From contig NZ_JAABNS010000001.1 of NCBI RefSeq assembly GCF_009928425.1, forward strand, positions 620,001-684,000: a DNA stretch of 64,000 nt, in the 5' to 3' direction. Shown here piece after piece: positions 22,154 through 32,763 of this stretch; within the stretch, counting starts at the first letter, position 1, and the number at the start of each line of letters is the position of its first letter. The position numbers and the translations under genes were made by a program. Below the pieces are notes generated by a model. It did no database searches and was not told where the DNA came from. It saw only the letters and a list, made by a program, of their open reading frames with translations. This stretch comes from Pseudarthrobacter sp. ATCC 49987. Its GTDB lineage: Bacteria; Actinomycetota; Actinomycetes; Actinomycetales; Micrococcaceae.

Positions 22154-25100
22154 ATGCCGAGTGCCGTCCAGACCCTGCTGGTTGTCCTTCTGTTGGCCGG
22201 TGCCGTTGTGCTGGGCAGCCGCTGGGGGAGGGCGCAGGAACGCCGGCGCGGCAATGAGGCCCGCAGCGGCGCCTTCGCGGCCGGCTTCCGGGCGGGGCAC
22301 CTTCAAGGCTGGAGGGACAGCCAGTCCGCCCATGGGCAGCTGGTGGCGACCACCCCGGCCGCCCCGACAGCGCCTCAACCGGTGGCCCAACCGGTGGCCC
22401 AACCCGTCCCGCCGGCCGGGACCCAGCCGTTCCCGCCACCCCAACCCACGGGGCGCCCGGAGTTCTGGAGTGCTCCGAAGGAACAACTCCCGCCCCTGCC
22501 GGTCCAGTGGTCGGGTCCTCAACCGTCCGGTCCGCCACCGGCCGCGCGCCCGGCCGTTCGCCAGGAATCCGCCGCGGAACAGTCCGCCCGCAAGGAGAAA
22601 CGGGACCGGCAGAACATCAACATCACCCTTTACGTCGCCAGCCTCCTGCTGGTCGCCGCCGGTGCCCTGTTCGTCGGCACCTCCCTGCCGGAAGTTCTCC
22701 GCTTCGCCGGAGTCGCCGCCATCACGGCACTGTTCTATGCCGGCGGGTTGTTCCTGCACGCCAAGGCCCCAAGGCTCCGGCCTGCCGCCATCGCCTTCGC
22801 AGGCACCGGCCTGGCCCTCATCCCGGTGGCTGGCCTGGCGCTGTACAACTTCACCCTGCACGATGGACCCACTGCCTGGCTGGTTACCTCCGCCATCGGC
22901 ACTGTGGCCTATGTTGCCGCCGCGGTCCGGATGGACAGCAGGGTCCTCGCCTACTTGTCGCTGACGTTCGTGGTGTCGACAGCGTGGTCCGGGATTTCGG
23001 TTCTAGGCGGAGCCTTGGTCTGGTACTTCGTGGCGCTGATCGCCATCGCCATCGTGTTGACGCTGCTGGCACTGATCCGTCCGCGCTGGATGCCGGGCGT
23101 CTTCCTCAAGCCGCTCATGGACCTGCACCCCTTCGTGGTCCCGTCCGTGGCAGCGGCCGTGACCTTCGTGCCCCTGTTGCTTGGCAAAGGCGAGTACGCG
23201 CTGATCATGTTCCTGTGCGGCACCTACTTTGCGCTGGTGGCAGCCGTTCCGCAGGGCCGATTCCGGGTCGCGCAGTACTACGGCGCGCGGGTGAGCCTCA
23301 CCGTCGCTGCCACGGCAGCGGCCTGGGACGCGAGCGACAGCGTGCCCTGGACAGTGCTGGCCGCCGTCGTGCTGGCAGCCCTCCAGGCCGTGCTCGTGGG
23401 CTCCGGGATGAAGGTCCTTCCTGCCACGTTGCTGGGATCCACCAGCCGCAGGCGTGTGGACGCCCTCACCGCCTTCGGGCTGCAACTGCTCCTGACGCTG
23501 GTGTGGAGTGCTTCGACGCTCCTCGATGCAGCCATCGACCCTCCGGTTGACGTTCCGGGCTGGGTGCCGCTCCTGCTGGCGTTGCTCACCGGCATGGCCC
23601 TCGCAGTGGGACTGGGTGGATTGGCGGAATGGGCCCCGCTGGCTGCTCTTGTCCTGTCCGCTGCCGCTATTGACAGCACCGGCCGATTGACCCAGGCCGG
23701 TCTCCTGCTGCTGGCGGCGCTGTTCTGGGCCGTGCGGGCGCTGCCCTCGGGCGAGGTGCTGCGCCGGCACTTCGTTCTCGCTGCCCGCGTCGCAGCGACG
23801 CTGGCCGTTCCCGCCGCTGTCGCGGCTGCGGCGGGGGACGCCCCTGACTTACTCGCCGTGCTCTCCGCTTTCCTTCTTGCCCTCGTGGCGCAGCAACTCG
23901 CCACGGCATTTCTCGTGGGGGTGGGCGTTCCCTCGCTGGCACCCGACGCCAGCCTGGCGGCCTTCACCCTCGCGGCACTCCCCACCCTCGCCGGCGTGGC
24001 CCTCGCGGACGACACGGCGGGGAGGATGCTCACCGGCACCGCCATCGTGCTGCAGCTGATCGTCACCCTGGCCATCGGCTGGGCCCTGTCGGGGGCGGCC
24101 TCGAACGGTTCTTCGTGGCGGCCCGGCGTCCATGAGCTGTTGCCGCTGGGCATGGCGGCTGCGCTGGCCGGCCTGGCATTCGCCGCGGTCTCGCTCCGGG
24201 CGGGCAATATCAGCCTGGCCCTGGCGGTGTTGTATCTGGTGTTGGCCGCGCTGCGACGCGCCGTGCTGCAACAGCGTTGGAGCTACTGGTGGATGGCCCG
24301 GGGGACCGGTACCGTCCTGGTGCTGACGGGTGTCGAGCAGCTCCGTCGGGACACCGGCCCGCTGCTGCTTGGCGGCGAGGAACTCTCCGTTGCGTCGTTT
24401 GCCGTGCTGGCGTTGGCACTGCAGCTGGCCTTCCCACTTCGTGCAGAGGCCAGGGGCCGGGCTCCGCGCGGGGTGCTCGCGGACGTCGCCGGCGTGCTCG
24501 TGCTGCAGGCCGGCGCCCTGGCCGTGCTCAGGACCTCAACCCTGAACGACGAAGGATCCGGGAGTTGGCAGCTGACTGCTGCCGTGGCCATGATTGCGTT
24601 CAGCGCAGCGGCTGCGGGATTCGTCCTGCGCGCCCGCCGGCCGTCGACGGCGGTTGCCCCGGCGGCGTTGCTGGTGCTGCTGCTGGCCCGGGCGGGCTCG
24701 GCGCTCGACGTCGAGTTGGTGCTGGGCATCTTCGCCGTCTTCAGCGCCGTGATGGTGGTGGCGGCCTCCTCGCGCACCGCCAAGGGCGGCTACTTCGCTT
24801 CGGCCCGGGTACTCACCCTGGGCTTGGCCCTCGTGCTCAGCTACGACACGACGGTCTCCGTCACCGCCGTCTCGGTGACCTTCGGGCTCGTTCTCGCGGC
24901 CCAGCACGTGATCCGCTGGCTCATGCGGCACCGCCTGGTGGAAGTCCCGTTCCAGCAGGCATCGGTCTGGATTACGCTCGCTGCCCAGACCGTGCTTCCC
25001 CTGGGCTACCTTGTGGCCGAACCGGACGACGGCGGCCGCTGGGTCGTCCTGTTGCACGTGGCGCTGCTGCTGGTCTCAGCGGCGGTGGCCAGCCGCGTCT

Positions 25101-26308
25101 TCGCGGCACGTGGGGCGGCCTACCTGACGGTCTATGCCGCCGTGTTCGGCACGGTGGCGCTGGGTCCGCTGGCACAGTTCGACGGCGGCCCGGCCTCCGG
25201 CGGCTTCCTGGACCGGCCCCTGCTCAGCCGGGACGGGGTCGTGCTGGTCCTGCTTGGGCTGTCGCTGGCCGCCACCGGCGCAGGTCTGCTGTTCCGGCGG
25301 AACGCAAGGGCCGACGTCGAACGGTGGCTCTGGCTGGCCGCCTCCGGGGCTTTTGTTGTGTCCGCCCTGCTGCTGGCACCGCCGGCAGCCGACGGGTTGA
25401 CGGCGGCGTCGGTCCTGGTTCTTGCGGTGGTATTTTTTACGGCCTCGCACCTCGAGCGGTGGCCGGCGTTCTACGTGCCGGCTGTTGTTGCGGTGCTGGC
25501 CGGTGCCAGGCTGGGAGCCGTCGAATTGCTGGAAGACGTGCCGGGCGCCTGGGGCAGCTACCTGCCGTGGCTGGCCGGCTGCGCCCCGGCTGCGGCGGCG
25601 CTGTATGCCCTCCGGTGGCTGCGCCGTGTCCCGCTGGCCGCCGATCCGGTCCGGCGCTGGTCGCTGGCAGCTGCCGGGGTCGTGGGTGTTGGACTCGCCG
25701 CGGCGGCCGGACTGTGCCGGGACGCGACGTCCTGGGCCGGTGCCGCGCTCGTGGTGTGCACCGCCGCAGTGTGCTGCGCCGAAGTGCCGGTGAGAGCCCG
25801 CAGGCTGGGCGCGGAACTGGGACTTTTCGCCACGACGGCGGCCGTGCAGCGCGCGGTGCTCTTCACCGGACTCGAAGCCGGCTCCGACTGGCCCAATTGG
25901 TTCTGGACGCTGCAGTGGTACGTGGTTCTTGCCGCGGTGCTGGGCGCCCTGCGCCTGGCGTCCGGGAACCGCAGGGCGGTCCGGCTGCTGTGGTCCGGCG
26001 GTGCCGGGCTGTTGACCCTGTCCGGGCTGGGGATCATCTTGGGCGGTGATCCGGGCCAGCAGCTCTGGGTCCTGGCGCTGATGGCCGTCCTGCTGATGGC
26101 GGGGCTGGTGGTTGGCGAACGGCTGTTTGTCTGGTGGGGCGCGGCGGGGGTAGCCGGGTGCATCCTGTGGGCAATGCGCCAGTACACGTTCGCGCTGCTG
26201 GCCCTCATTGCCGCGGCCCTGATCGCGATCGCGGTCTGGCGGCTGACCCGCACTAGGCCTGCCGCAGCCGAGCCGGCGTCGCAACCTGAGCCGGCGGAGC
26301 GTGGTTGA
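22154..26308 (+). CDS. Giant polytopic membrane protein of unknown function
   Basis: The protein is 1384 residues. A first membrane helix (TLLVVLLLAGAVVLGS) is followed by a Pro/Gln-rich region with QPVAQPVAQPV repeats (about residues 65-110), a charged stretch, and then an almost unbroken series of hydrophobic helices to the end. I estimate well over 25 transmembrane segments. The segment NINITLYVASLLLVAAGAL after the linker resembles large actinobacterial membrane proteins annotated as SCO7613-like, from memory only. There is no catalytic motif I recognise. ATG 22154 follows AAGGA with a 5-base gap. The next gene, also membrane-embedded, begins 93 bases later on the same strand. Confidence 0.8.
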   Translation: MPSAVQTLLVVLLLAGAVVLGSRWGRAQERRRGNEARSGAFAAGFRAGHLQGWRDSQSAHGQLVATTPAAPTAPQPVAQPVAQPVPPAGTQPFPPPQPTGRPEFWSAPKEQLPPLPVQWSGPQPSGPPPAARPAVRQESAAEQSARKEKRDRQNINITLYVASLLLVAAGALFVGTSLPEVLRFAGVAAITALFYAGGLFLHAKAPRLRPAAIAFAGTGLALIPVAGLALYNFTLHDGPTAWLVTSAIGTVAYVAAAVRMDSRVLAYLSLTFVVSTAWSGISVLGGALVWYFVALIAIAIVLTLLALIRPRWMPGVFLKPLMDLHPFVVPSVAAAVTFVPLLLGKGEYALIMFLCGTYFALVAAVPQGRFRVAQYYGARVSLTVAATAAAWDASDSVPWTVLAAVVLAALQAVLVGSGMKVLPATLLGSTSRRRVDALTAFGLQLLLTLVWSASTLLDAAIDPPVDVPGWVPLLLALLTGMALAVGLGGLAEWAPLAALVLSAAAIDSTGRLTQAGLLLLAALFWAVRALPSGEVLRRHFVLAARVAATLAVPAAVAAAAGDAPDLLAVLSAFLLALVAQQLATAFLVGVGVPSLAPDASLAAFTLAALPTLAGVALADDTAGRMLTGTAIVLQLIVTLAIGWALSGAASNGSSWRPGVHELLPLGMAAALAGLAFAAVSLRAGNISLALAVLYLVLAALRRAVLQQRWSYWWMARGTGTVLVLTGVEQLRRDTGPLLLGGEELSVASFAVLALALQLAFPLRAEARGRAPRGVLADVAGVLVLQAGALAVLRTSTLNDEGSGSWQLTAAVAMIAFSAAAAGFVLRARRPSTAVAPAALLVLLLARAGSALDVELVLGIFAVFSAVMVVAASSRTAKGGYFASARVLTLGLALVLSYDTTVSVTAVSVTFGLVLAAQHVIRWLMRHRLVEVPFQQASVWITLAAQTVLPLGYLVAEPDDGGRWVVLLHVALLLVSAAVASRVFAARGAAYLTVYAAVFGTVALGPLAQFDGGPASGGFLDRPLLSRDGVVLVLLGLSLAATGAGLLFRRNARADVERWLWLAASGAFVVSALLLAPPAADGLTAASVLVLAVVFFTASHLERWPAFYVPAVVAVLAGARLGAVELLEDVPGAWGSYLPWLAGCAPAAAALYALRWLRRVPLAADPVRRWSLAAAGVVGVGLAAAAGLCRDATSWAGAALVVCTAAVCCAEVPVRARRLGAELGLFATTAAVQRAVLFTGLEAGSDWPNWFWTLQWYVVLAAVLGALRLASGNRRAVRLLWSGGAGLLTLSGLGIILGGDPGQQLWVLALMAVLLMAGLVVGERLFVWWGAAGVAGCILWAMRQYTFALLALIAAALIAIAVWRLTRTRPAAAEPASQPEPAERG

Positions 26309-26401
26309 CGGGGCCTGGCGCGGTGACCCAGGACCTGAATGGCAAGTTGTCAGGCCGTGACCTGCGGGAGTGCGGCGAGAGGCTCGGGTATCGTGCACCC
26401 T

Positions 26402-27841
26402 ATGGTCGAAGGACGAAGTGCCGAAGCAGTGAGGGACAGGCCGGCGGGCCCTGCCGTCGGGCGCCTGGCGCCCACAAAATATTGGCTCCTCGCCTGGCTG
26501 GCCTTCCTGCCAATTGCGTTGGCCCGTGCAGAGAACTTCAGTGAATCAGACACGTTCTGGCAAATACGCACCGGCATCCTAACCCTCGAGGCGGGGAAGA
26601 TCCCTACAGTTGATCCCTTTTCCTGGACGGCTGCCGGCGAACCTTGGACCTTGAACTCGTGGGGGTTCAATGTCCTCCTTGCGGGGGTGTACAACTTTGG
26701 CGGCCTGCCCGGTGTGGCACTCATTTGCGCCGTGATTGTGCTGGCCATTTTCGGCCTCGTCCTGCTTCTGGCCAGGAATCTCGGGGCTTCAGCGGCCGTG
26801 GCAGGCTGGTTGCTGTTCCCCGCGTCCCTTGTGCTGATCATCTGGTTTTCAGCGCGCCCCCACCTGGTGGATTATCTGGCCGTGCTGGTCCTCATCACTA
26901 TCCTCAGGCGGATGCTTGACGCGCCGTCGCTGCGGCAGCTGTGCGCCCTGGCCTTGCTCATCACCGTCTGGGTCAATGTGCACGCGGCGTCCCTGCTGGG
27001 GGTAGCAATCGTCGGGGGGACACTGGTGCTCGCCGGCCTGCAGAGAAATACGCGACGTCGAGTCGGATGGTTGTCGGGTGCCCTGGTGCTCGCGCTGCTG
27101 TGCAGCTTGGCAAACCCCTACGGCATCGGTATCTTCTCCCAAACAACGCAGGTGAAGGCGGCGTCAACAGTTATCACCGAGTGGCAGCCCTTGAATCTGG
27201 CGGACCCGCGGCAGCTGGTCCCGTTTGCCTTGGGGCTGGTCGCGCTCGTCATCGCGGCGCGTCGGCGCGAAATTGTGTTCTCCGCGGCCCTCGTGGTCTC
27301 CCTTGCAGGGTCCGTGGCTGCCATGCGGATCATCCCCATCCTCCTTTTGGTGTCCCTGCCGATTCTGATGTCAGCAGCCTCTCACCCTGTTGTATTGCGC
27401 TACTTTGAGAGCCGTCGCAGGATGCTGGCCCAATGCGGCAGCTTGGCTGTGGCCGCCGTGATCGTGCTGGTGGCAATCAACCTCCCAGGAGTCGGACGAC
27501 CTGATCCGGCGATTTATCCAACCGAAGCGATCAGGGCCATTCCGGACGGCTGCACATTGTTCAACGATTATCTGGTGGGAGGCCTTGTCATCCTGCAGCG
27601 CCCCGACGTGCGTGTCTCGCTTGATTCCCGCAACGACCTGTACGGCGCGGATCGCGTCAACAACTTCATGCGATTCATCGAAAAGGGGGACGGCGATCTG
27701 TCCGAACGCCTGTCCGGAGCGGACTGCGTTTTGGTTCCACCCTCAAGCGGCCTGGCACGGAGCCTGCGAGCAGACCCCCACTGGAAACTGGAAACGGACG
27801 AATCCGCAGCAGCGCTGTTCGTCCGCGTGCCGGGGACGTGA
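26402..27841 (+). CDS. Membrane protein resembling GT-C glycosyltransferases
   Basis: This protein of about 479 residues has roughly ten hydrophobic segments from residue 25 on. After the first helix comes FSESDTFWQIRTGILTLEAG; the acidic first loop and DxFWxIRTG pattern are like GT-C fold mannosyl/arabinosyl transferases, which use lipid-linked sugars. A soluble C-terminal part (from about residue 375) follows, ending KLETDESAAALFVRVPGT. No family can be named securely. I chose ATG 26402 because the predicted protein then begins with a short charged head; a GTG at 26393 is in frame. The ribosome binding site is weak. It follows the giant membrane gene in the same direction. Confidence 0.7.
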   Translation: MVEGRSAEAVRDRPAGPAVGRLAPTKYWLLAWLAFLPIALARAENFSESDTFWQIRTGILTLEAGKIPTVDPFSWTAAGEPWTLNSWGFNVLLAGVYNFGGLPGVALICAVIVLAIFGLVLLLARNLGASAAVAGWLLFPASLVLIIWFSARPHLVDYLAVLVLITILRRMLDAPSLRQLCALALLITVWVNVHAASLLGVAIVGGTLVLAGLQRNTRRRVGWLSGALVLALLCSLANPYGIGIFSQTTQVKAASTVITEWQPLNLADPRQLVPFALGLVALVIAARRREIVFSAALVVSLAGSVAAMRIIPILLLVSLPILMSAASHPVVLRYFESRRRMLAQCGSLAVAAVIVLVAINLPGVGRPDPAIYPTEAIRAIPDGCTLFNDYLVGGLVILQRPDVRVSLDSRNDLYGADRVNNFMRFIEKGDGDLSERLSGADCVLVPPSSGLARSLRADPHWKLETDESAAALFVRVPGT

Positions 27842-27950
27842 GCGTGCCGGGACTGCCGTCCACAGTGCGCACGATCAGCGCCCAGCCGGCGGGCAATGGC
27901 TGGCGGCGACCCGGCGCTGATATCGTTGCTGCCAACGAAGGGAGCTCACA

Positions 27951-28076
27951 ATGGGCTGGTTTATTTTCCTGTTGGTGGTAGTCGCCGTCGTCGCCGGTGT
28001 CTTTTGGGCCAAGAAGCACTTCCGCCACGAGATTGAGCGGGCCAAGCGGATCAACCGGGCCAACCGGCAGAAATAG
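27951..28076 (+). CDS. Small single-pass membrane peptide, 41 residues
   Basis: A short frame encodes a helix (WFIFLLVVVAVVAGVFW) followed by a strongly basic tail (KKHFRHEIERAKRINRANR). GAAGGGAG precedes ATG 27951 with good spacing, supporting translation. The shape is a single-pass inner-membrane peptide with a cytoplasmic positively charged tail. Function is unknown. It stands alone, 109 bases after the GT-C-like gene and converging on the beta-glucosidase with 33 bases between. Confidence 0.65.
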   Translation: MGWFIFLLVVVAVVAGVFWAKKHFRHEIERAKRINRANRQK

Positions 28077-28109
28077 CCGGCCACATGCGGCGGGTTGGCC
28101 CCTGCCGGG

Positions 28110-29537
28110 TCAGGCCCTGCGTGCCCGGCTGAGTGCCTGGTACCAGTAGTACGAATCCTTGGGCGTGCGCTCCTGGGTGTCGAAATCCACGTGGACCAGC
28201 CCGAAGCGCTGCGAGTAGCCGGCCGCCCATTCAAAGTTATCCATCAGGGTCCACACGTAATAGCCCAGCAACTCAACGTCCTCGGCGATGCCGCCGGGCG
28301 CCGTAGCGTCCAGGGCATGACCCAGGTGGGATGCGATGTAGCTGATCCGGTCCGCATCCGCGATGGGGCCGGACACATGGTCGGGCTCGGGGAAACTGGC
28401 GCCGCTTTCGGTGATGTACAGCGGGGGCAGCGCCCCGGCGTACCTGTCCTTCAGCTCCCGTAGCAGCGGACCCAGGTGGTCCGGTGCCACCGGCCAGCCG
28501 AAGCCGGTGGTCGCGTATTCCGGGAACGCCGCCAGGTGGAACGGCATCTTCAGCATGGCATCCACGTTGCCGACGGGGCTTTCGCCCTGGCCGCGCCCGG
28601 TCGCAACCTTTACGGGGTAGTAGTAGTTAAGGCCGTAGAAATCGAGGGGCTGGTGGATGGTGCGCAGGTCGGCATCGGAGATCTTCCCCAGCGAGCGGAA
28701 CCAGGGCTTGGCGATCAGCGGCACTTTCGGGTACCGGCCCAGGAGGATCGGATCCGCGTAGACCCGGTTCAGCACGAGATCGAACATCTCGGCCAGTATC
28801 CGGTCCGTCACCGAGCGTGTCGCGGGCCGGACCGGGGAATGCAGGTTGGTGACGCCCACGGCGCCGGTGACTCCCTCCGCACGCAGCGCCTGCACGGCGA
28901 GGCCATGGCCCAGCAGCTGGTGGTGGACGGCGGGCAGCGCGTCGAAGAGCAGGTCATGGCCGGGGGCGTGGACCCCCAGGGCATAGCCGTTGAGCGTGAC
29001 GGACACCGGTTCGTTAAGCGTCACCCACTGCGCGACGCGGTCGCCGAAGCGGTGGCCGGCGGCCGCACTGTACTCGGCGAACCGTTCCGCGGTCGCACGG
29101 TTCAACCAGCCGCCGCGGTGTTCCAGCGGCAGCGGGGTGTCCCAGTGGTACAGGGTTGCCATCGGTGAGATGCCGGCCTCGAGAAGCTGGTCGATCAGCC
29201 GGTCGTAGAAGTCGAGCCCCTCGGTGTTGAACGGTCCTGTGCCGTCAGGCTGAATGCGCGGCCAGGAGATGGAGAAGCGGTAGGAGTCGATGCCGAGCGC
29301 GCGCATCAGTTCGACATCTTCCGGGGACCGGTTGTAGTGGTCGCAGGCGACGGCGGGGGAGTGGCCGTCCTGGATACTCCCGGGTTTCTGGACAAAGGCG
29401 TCCCAGCCGGAGGGCCCGCGGCCGCCGGCCGCGAGGGAGCCCTCGATCTGGAAAGCAGCCGAGGCGACCCCCAACTGGAAATCCGGGCCCAAGCGCGCGG
29501 CGAGGGCCTGAACTGCCACGGAATCCTGCACAGTCAT
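28110..29537 (-). CDS. Family 1 glycoside hydrolase, beta-glucosidase
   Basis: The 475-residue protein has the GH1 landmarks: FQLGVASAAFQIEGSL near the start, acid/base E176 in WVTLNEPVS, nucleophile E377 in LYITESGASFP, and DNFEWAAGYSQRFGLVHVDF near the end. It would cleave terminal beta-linked glucose or related sugars in the cytoplasm; no signal peptide is seen. I start at ATG 29537 (MTVQDSVAVQ), since upstream sequence lacks family similarity. It is a single minus-strand gene with no transporter or regulator next to it. Confidence 0.93.
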   Translation of the reverse strand: MTVQDSVAVQALAARLGPDFQLGVASAAFQIEGSLAAGGRGPSGWDAFVQKPGSIQDGHSPAVACDHYNRSPEDVELMRALGIDSYRFSISWPRIQPDGTGPFNTEGLDFYDRLIDQLLEAGISPMATLYHWDTPLPLEHRGGWLNRATAERFAEYSAAAGHRFGDRVAQWVTLNEPVSVTLNGYALGVHAPGHDLLFDALPAVHHQLLGHGLAVQALRAEGVTGAVGVTNLHSPVRPATRSVTDRILAEMFDLVLNRVYADPILLGRYPKVPLIAKPWFRSLGKISDADLRTIHQPLDFYGLNYYYPVKVATGRGQGESPVGNVDAMLKMPFHLAAFPEYATTGFGWPVAPDHLGPLLRELKDRYAGALPPLYITESGASFPEPDHVSGPIADADRISYIASHLGHALDATAPGGIAEDVELLGYYVWTLMDNFEWAAGYSQRFGLVHVDFDTQERTPKDSYYWYQALSRARRA

Positions 29538-29639
29538 GCCCCCATCATCCCCACGGTGCCTGCCGAAGGCAATGAGCAGGAGTCCGCTCCCGCCGTCGCC
29601 CCTGCCCGCGCCCCGTGATCCGGCCGGTGACCGGCCCAC

Positions 29640-29974
29640 CCCGGCCCGCGGTCGATTCGCTTCTGCCCGGTAATTCCGGCATACTAGATGAGTTGTTCAA
29701 GCGCTCCTTCGCGTCCCGATCCGGATAATGCCGGGTGTCAGGGTCCAGGTAGGAGACCAAACATAACCCACGCCCCATGGAACTGCGGACGAGTACGCGT
29801 GAAAAGCGCGACACGCCCGACCGCGGGGGTCGGTTACGCCGGCAGGTTGAGGAACCCGGATTCTTCCGGATTCAGCTTGTGCGGCGGGTGGTAGTTACGA
29901 CTTCAATTGCCTCGGCAGCCACATGCAACACGCAAGTAAACAGGGTAGTACTAACTGAAAGAGAGTCAGGCGAC
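29640..29974 (+). promoter_or_regulatory. Upstream and leader region of the S10 operon
   Basis: The gap between the beta-glucosidase and rpsJ starts is 437 bases. CATACTAGAT near 29680 contains a plausible -10 but no clear -35. Downstream, CCGACC (29817-29822) pairs with GGTCGG (29828-29833), and CCGGATTCTTCCGG near 29857 forms a small hairpin. E. coli regulates this operon through an L4-binding leader, but I see no recognisable L4 leader here. No coding signal is convincing. Confidence 0.35.
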
Positions 29975-30283
<309 letters not shown>

Positions 30284-30300
30284 GGAGGTGCTGAGAGACT

Positions 30301-30951
30301 ATGACCGCAACCCGTAACGTAAAGGGCCTGCTGGGCACGAAGCTCGGCATGACCCAGGTCTGGGACGAGAACAACAAGCTCATCCCCGTCACTGTGGTCC
30401 AGGCTGACTCAAACGTCATCACGCAGCTGCGCAATGCAGACACTGATGGCTATGTCGCCGTTCAGATCGGCTACGGCCAGATCGATCCCCGCAAGGTCAC
30501 CAAGCCGCTGGCTGGTCACTTTGAAAAGGCAGGCGTCACGCCTCGCCGCCACGTCGTAGAACTGCGCACTGCAGATGCTGACTCTTACGAGCTGGGCCAG
30601 GAGCTCTCCGTTGAGCTCTTCGAAGCCGGCCAGAAGATCGACGTCGTTGGCACCACCAAGGGTAAGGGCTTCGCCGGTGTTATGAAGCGTCACGGCTTCC
30701 ACGGCGTTGGAGCTTCCCACGGTGCCCACAAGAACCACCGTAAGCCCGGTTCAATCGGTGGCGCATCCACCCCGAGCCGCGTCTTCAAGGGCATGAAAAT
30801 GGCCGGCCGCATGGGCGCCGTTCGTCACACCACGCTGAACCTCACGGTCCACGCGGTTGACGTCGAGAAGTCGCTGCTCCTGATCAAGGGCGCCGTCCCC
30901 GGCGCCCGCGGCCAGGTCGTACTCGTACGCACCGCCGTGAAGGGAGCCTAG
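30301..30951 (+). CDS. rplC: 50S ribosomal protein L3
   Basis: The 216-residue protein has the L3 signature [19 protein letters not shown] and the loop [17 protein letters not shown] that reaches the peptidyl transferase centre. Start ATG 30301 follows AGGGAGGTG. It is an early assembly protein of the 50S subunit. rplD starts 4 bases after its stop. Confidence 0.97.
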   Translation: MTATRNVKGLLGTKLGMTQVWDENNKLIPVTVVQADSNVITQLRNADTDGYVAVQIGYGQIDPRKVTKPLAGHFEKAGVTPRRHVVELRTADADSYELGQELSVELFEAGQKIDVVGTTKGKGFAGVMKRHGFHGVGASHGAHKNHRKPGSIGGASTPSRVFKGMKMAGRMGAVRHTTLNLTVHAVDVEKSLLLIKGAVPGARGQVVLVRTAVKGA

Positions 30952-30955
30952 TTCA

Positions 30956-31579
30956 ATGACTAGCACTGTCAAGGTTGACCTGCCTGCAGAGATCTTCGAC
31001 GTACAGACCAACGTGCCGCTGCTGCACCAGGTCGTCGTCGCCCAGCTCGCTGCTGCTCGCCAGGGTACCCACAAGACCAAGACCCGCGCCGAGGTTTCCG
31101 GTGCAGGTCGCAAGCCGTTCAAGCAGAAGGGCACCGGCCGCGCCCGTCAGGGTTCAATCCGTGCTCCTCACATGACCGGTGGTGGTGTTGTCCACGGCCC
31201 CACGCCGCGTGACTACAGCCAGCGCACCCCCAAGAAGATGATTGCTGCTGCACTGCGCGGCGCTCTCTCTGACCGCGCCCGTAACGGCCGCATCCACGTT
31301 GTCGCTGAACTGGTACCCGGCACCAAGCCGTCCTCCAGCGCCGCACTGGCAACACTGCGGGGTGTCTCCGAGCGCAAGAACCTGCTCGTCGTCATCGAGC
31401 GCGCCAACGATGTTGCTGCACTCTCCGTGCGCAACCTCACGGATGTTCACGTTCTGTACGCAGACCAGCTGAACACCTACGACGTTCTCGTTTCCGATGA
31501 CGTTGTCTTCACCAAGGCTGCCTACGAAGCATTCGTTGCTTCCCGGGCAGTGGCAAAGAACGAGGAGGATGCCAAGTGA
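30956..31579 (+). CDS. rplD: 50S ribosomal protein L4
   Basis: The 207-residue protein carries the L4 extended loop [17 protein letters not shown] and [16 protein letters not shown], which lines the exit tunnel. In E. coli it also represses the S10 operon; no equivalent leader is evident here. Its stop overlaps the rplW start in GTGA, implying translational coupling. Confidence 0.97.
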   Translation: MTSTVKVDLPAEIFDVQTNVPLLHQVVVAQLAAARQGTHKTKTRAEVSGAGRKPFKQKGTGRARQGSIRAPHMTGGGVVHGPTPRDYSQRTPKKMIAAALRGALSDRARNGRIHVVAELVPGTKPSSSAALATLRGVSERKNLLVVIERANDVAALSVRNLTDVHVLYADQLNTYDVLVSDDVVFTKAAYEAFVASRAVAKNEEDAK

Positions 31580-31881
31580 GTGCAGCCACCATCAAAGACC
31601 CGCGCGACGTCGTGCTTGCACCCGTCGTTTCGGAAAAGAGCTACGGCCTGATCGATGAGGGCAAGTACACCTTCCTGGTGGACCCCCGCTCGAACAAGAC
31701 CGAGATCAAGCTGGCCGTGGAGAAAATCTTCTCCGTCAAGGTCGACTCGATCAACACCATCAACCGTGCCGGTAAGCGCAAGCGGACCAAATTCGGATGG
31801 GGTACCCGCAAGAACACCAAGCGTGCAATTGTGAGCCTCAAAGAAGGCACGATCGACATCTTCGGCGGTCCGCTCTCGTAG
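31576..31881 (+). CDS. rplW: 50S ribosomal protein L23
   Basis: The 101-residue protein starts with GTG 31576, overlapping the rplD stop by four bases, with GAGGAGG just upstream inside rplD. Signatures: [19 protein letters not shown] and the loop [21 protein letters not shown]23 lies at the tunnel exit and docks trigger factor and SRP. Confidence 0.97.
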   Translation: MSAATIKDPRDVVLAPVVSEKSYGLIDEGKYTFLVDPRSNKTEIKLAVEKIFSVKVDSINTINRAGKRKRTKFGWGTRKNTKRAIVSLKEGTIDIFGGPLS

Positions 31882-31911
31882 CGGAGACCACTTTAACGAG
31901 GAAATTAAATT

Positions 31912-32751
31912 ATGGGAATCCGTAAATATAAGCCGACTACCCCGGGCCGTCGCGGCTCGAGCGTAGCGGACTTCACTGAAATCACGCGGTCGACGCCGGA
32001 AAAGTCGTTGGTTCGTCCCCTCCCGAAAAAGGGTGGCCGTAACAACACCGGTAAGATCACGACCCGTCACAAGGGTGGTGGCCACAAGCGCCAGTACCGT
32101 CTGATCGACTTCCGTCGCCACGACAAAGACGGCGTCAACGCCCGCGTTGCCGAAATCGAGTACGATCCGAACCGCACGGCTCGCATCGCGCTCCTCCACT
32201 ACGTTGATGGCACCAAGCGTTACATCATCGCCCCGAACAAGCTGGCCCAGGGTGACACGGTGGAGGCAGGTGCCGACGCTGATATCAAGCCCGGCAACAA
32301 CCTTCCGCTGCGCAACATCCCGGTCGGTACCGTAATCCACGCAGTTGAACTGCGTCCGGGTGGCGGCGCCAAGATGGGCCGTTCCGCCGGCGCATCGATC
32401 CAGCTCGTTGCTAAGGAAGGCCGTTTCGCCCAGCTGCGTCTGCCTTCCGGTGAAATCCGCAACGTTGACGTGCGCTGCCGCGCAACCGTCGGCGAGGTCG
32501 GCAACGCCGAGCAGTCGAACATCAACTGGGGTAAGGCCGGCCGTATGCGCTGGAAGGGCGTTCGCCCGACCGTCCGTGGCGTCGCCATGAACCCGGTCGA
32601 TCACCCCCACGGTGGTGGCGAGGGTAAGACGTCCGGTGGACGTCACCCCGTCAACCCGAACGGTAAGCGCGAAGGCCGCACCCGCCGTCCCAACAAAGAG
32701 AGCGACAAGCTTATTGTTCGTCGCCGTCGTACTGGCAAGAACAAGCGATAG
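31912..32751 (+). CDS. rplB: 50S ribosomal protein L2
   Basis: The 279-residue protein begins [20 protein letters not shown]. It has [20 protein letters not shown] and the C-terminal [20 protein letters not shown] segment with the conserved histidine near the peptidyl transferase centre. It is essential for subunit association. The site AACGAGGAAATTAA precedes the ATG. Confidence 0.98.
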   Translation: MGIRKYKPTTPGRRGSSVADFTEITRSTPEKSLVRPLPKKGGRNNTGKITTRHKGGGHKRQYRLIDFRRHDKDGVNARVAEIEYDPNRTARIALLHYVDGTKRYIIAPNKLAQGDTVEAGADADIKPGNNLPLRNIPVGTVIHAVELRPGGGAKMGRSAGASIQLVAKEGRFAQLRLPSGEIRNVDVRCRATVGEVGNAEQSNINWGKAGRMRWKGVRPTVRGVAMNPVDHPHGGGEGKTSGGRHPVNPNGKREGRTRRPNKESDKLIVRRRRTGKNKR

Positions 32752-32763
32752 GAGCCTGGACAC

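Noticed and set aside
29777..29974. N-terminal extension of rpsJ by 66 residues
   Set aside because: The extension has no S10 similarity, whereas [13 protein letters not shown] at 29975 is the canonical start.
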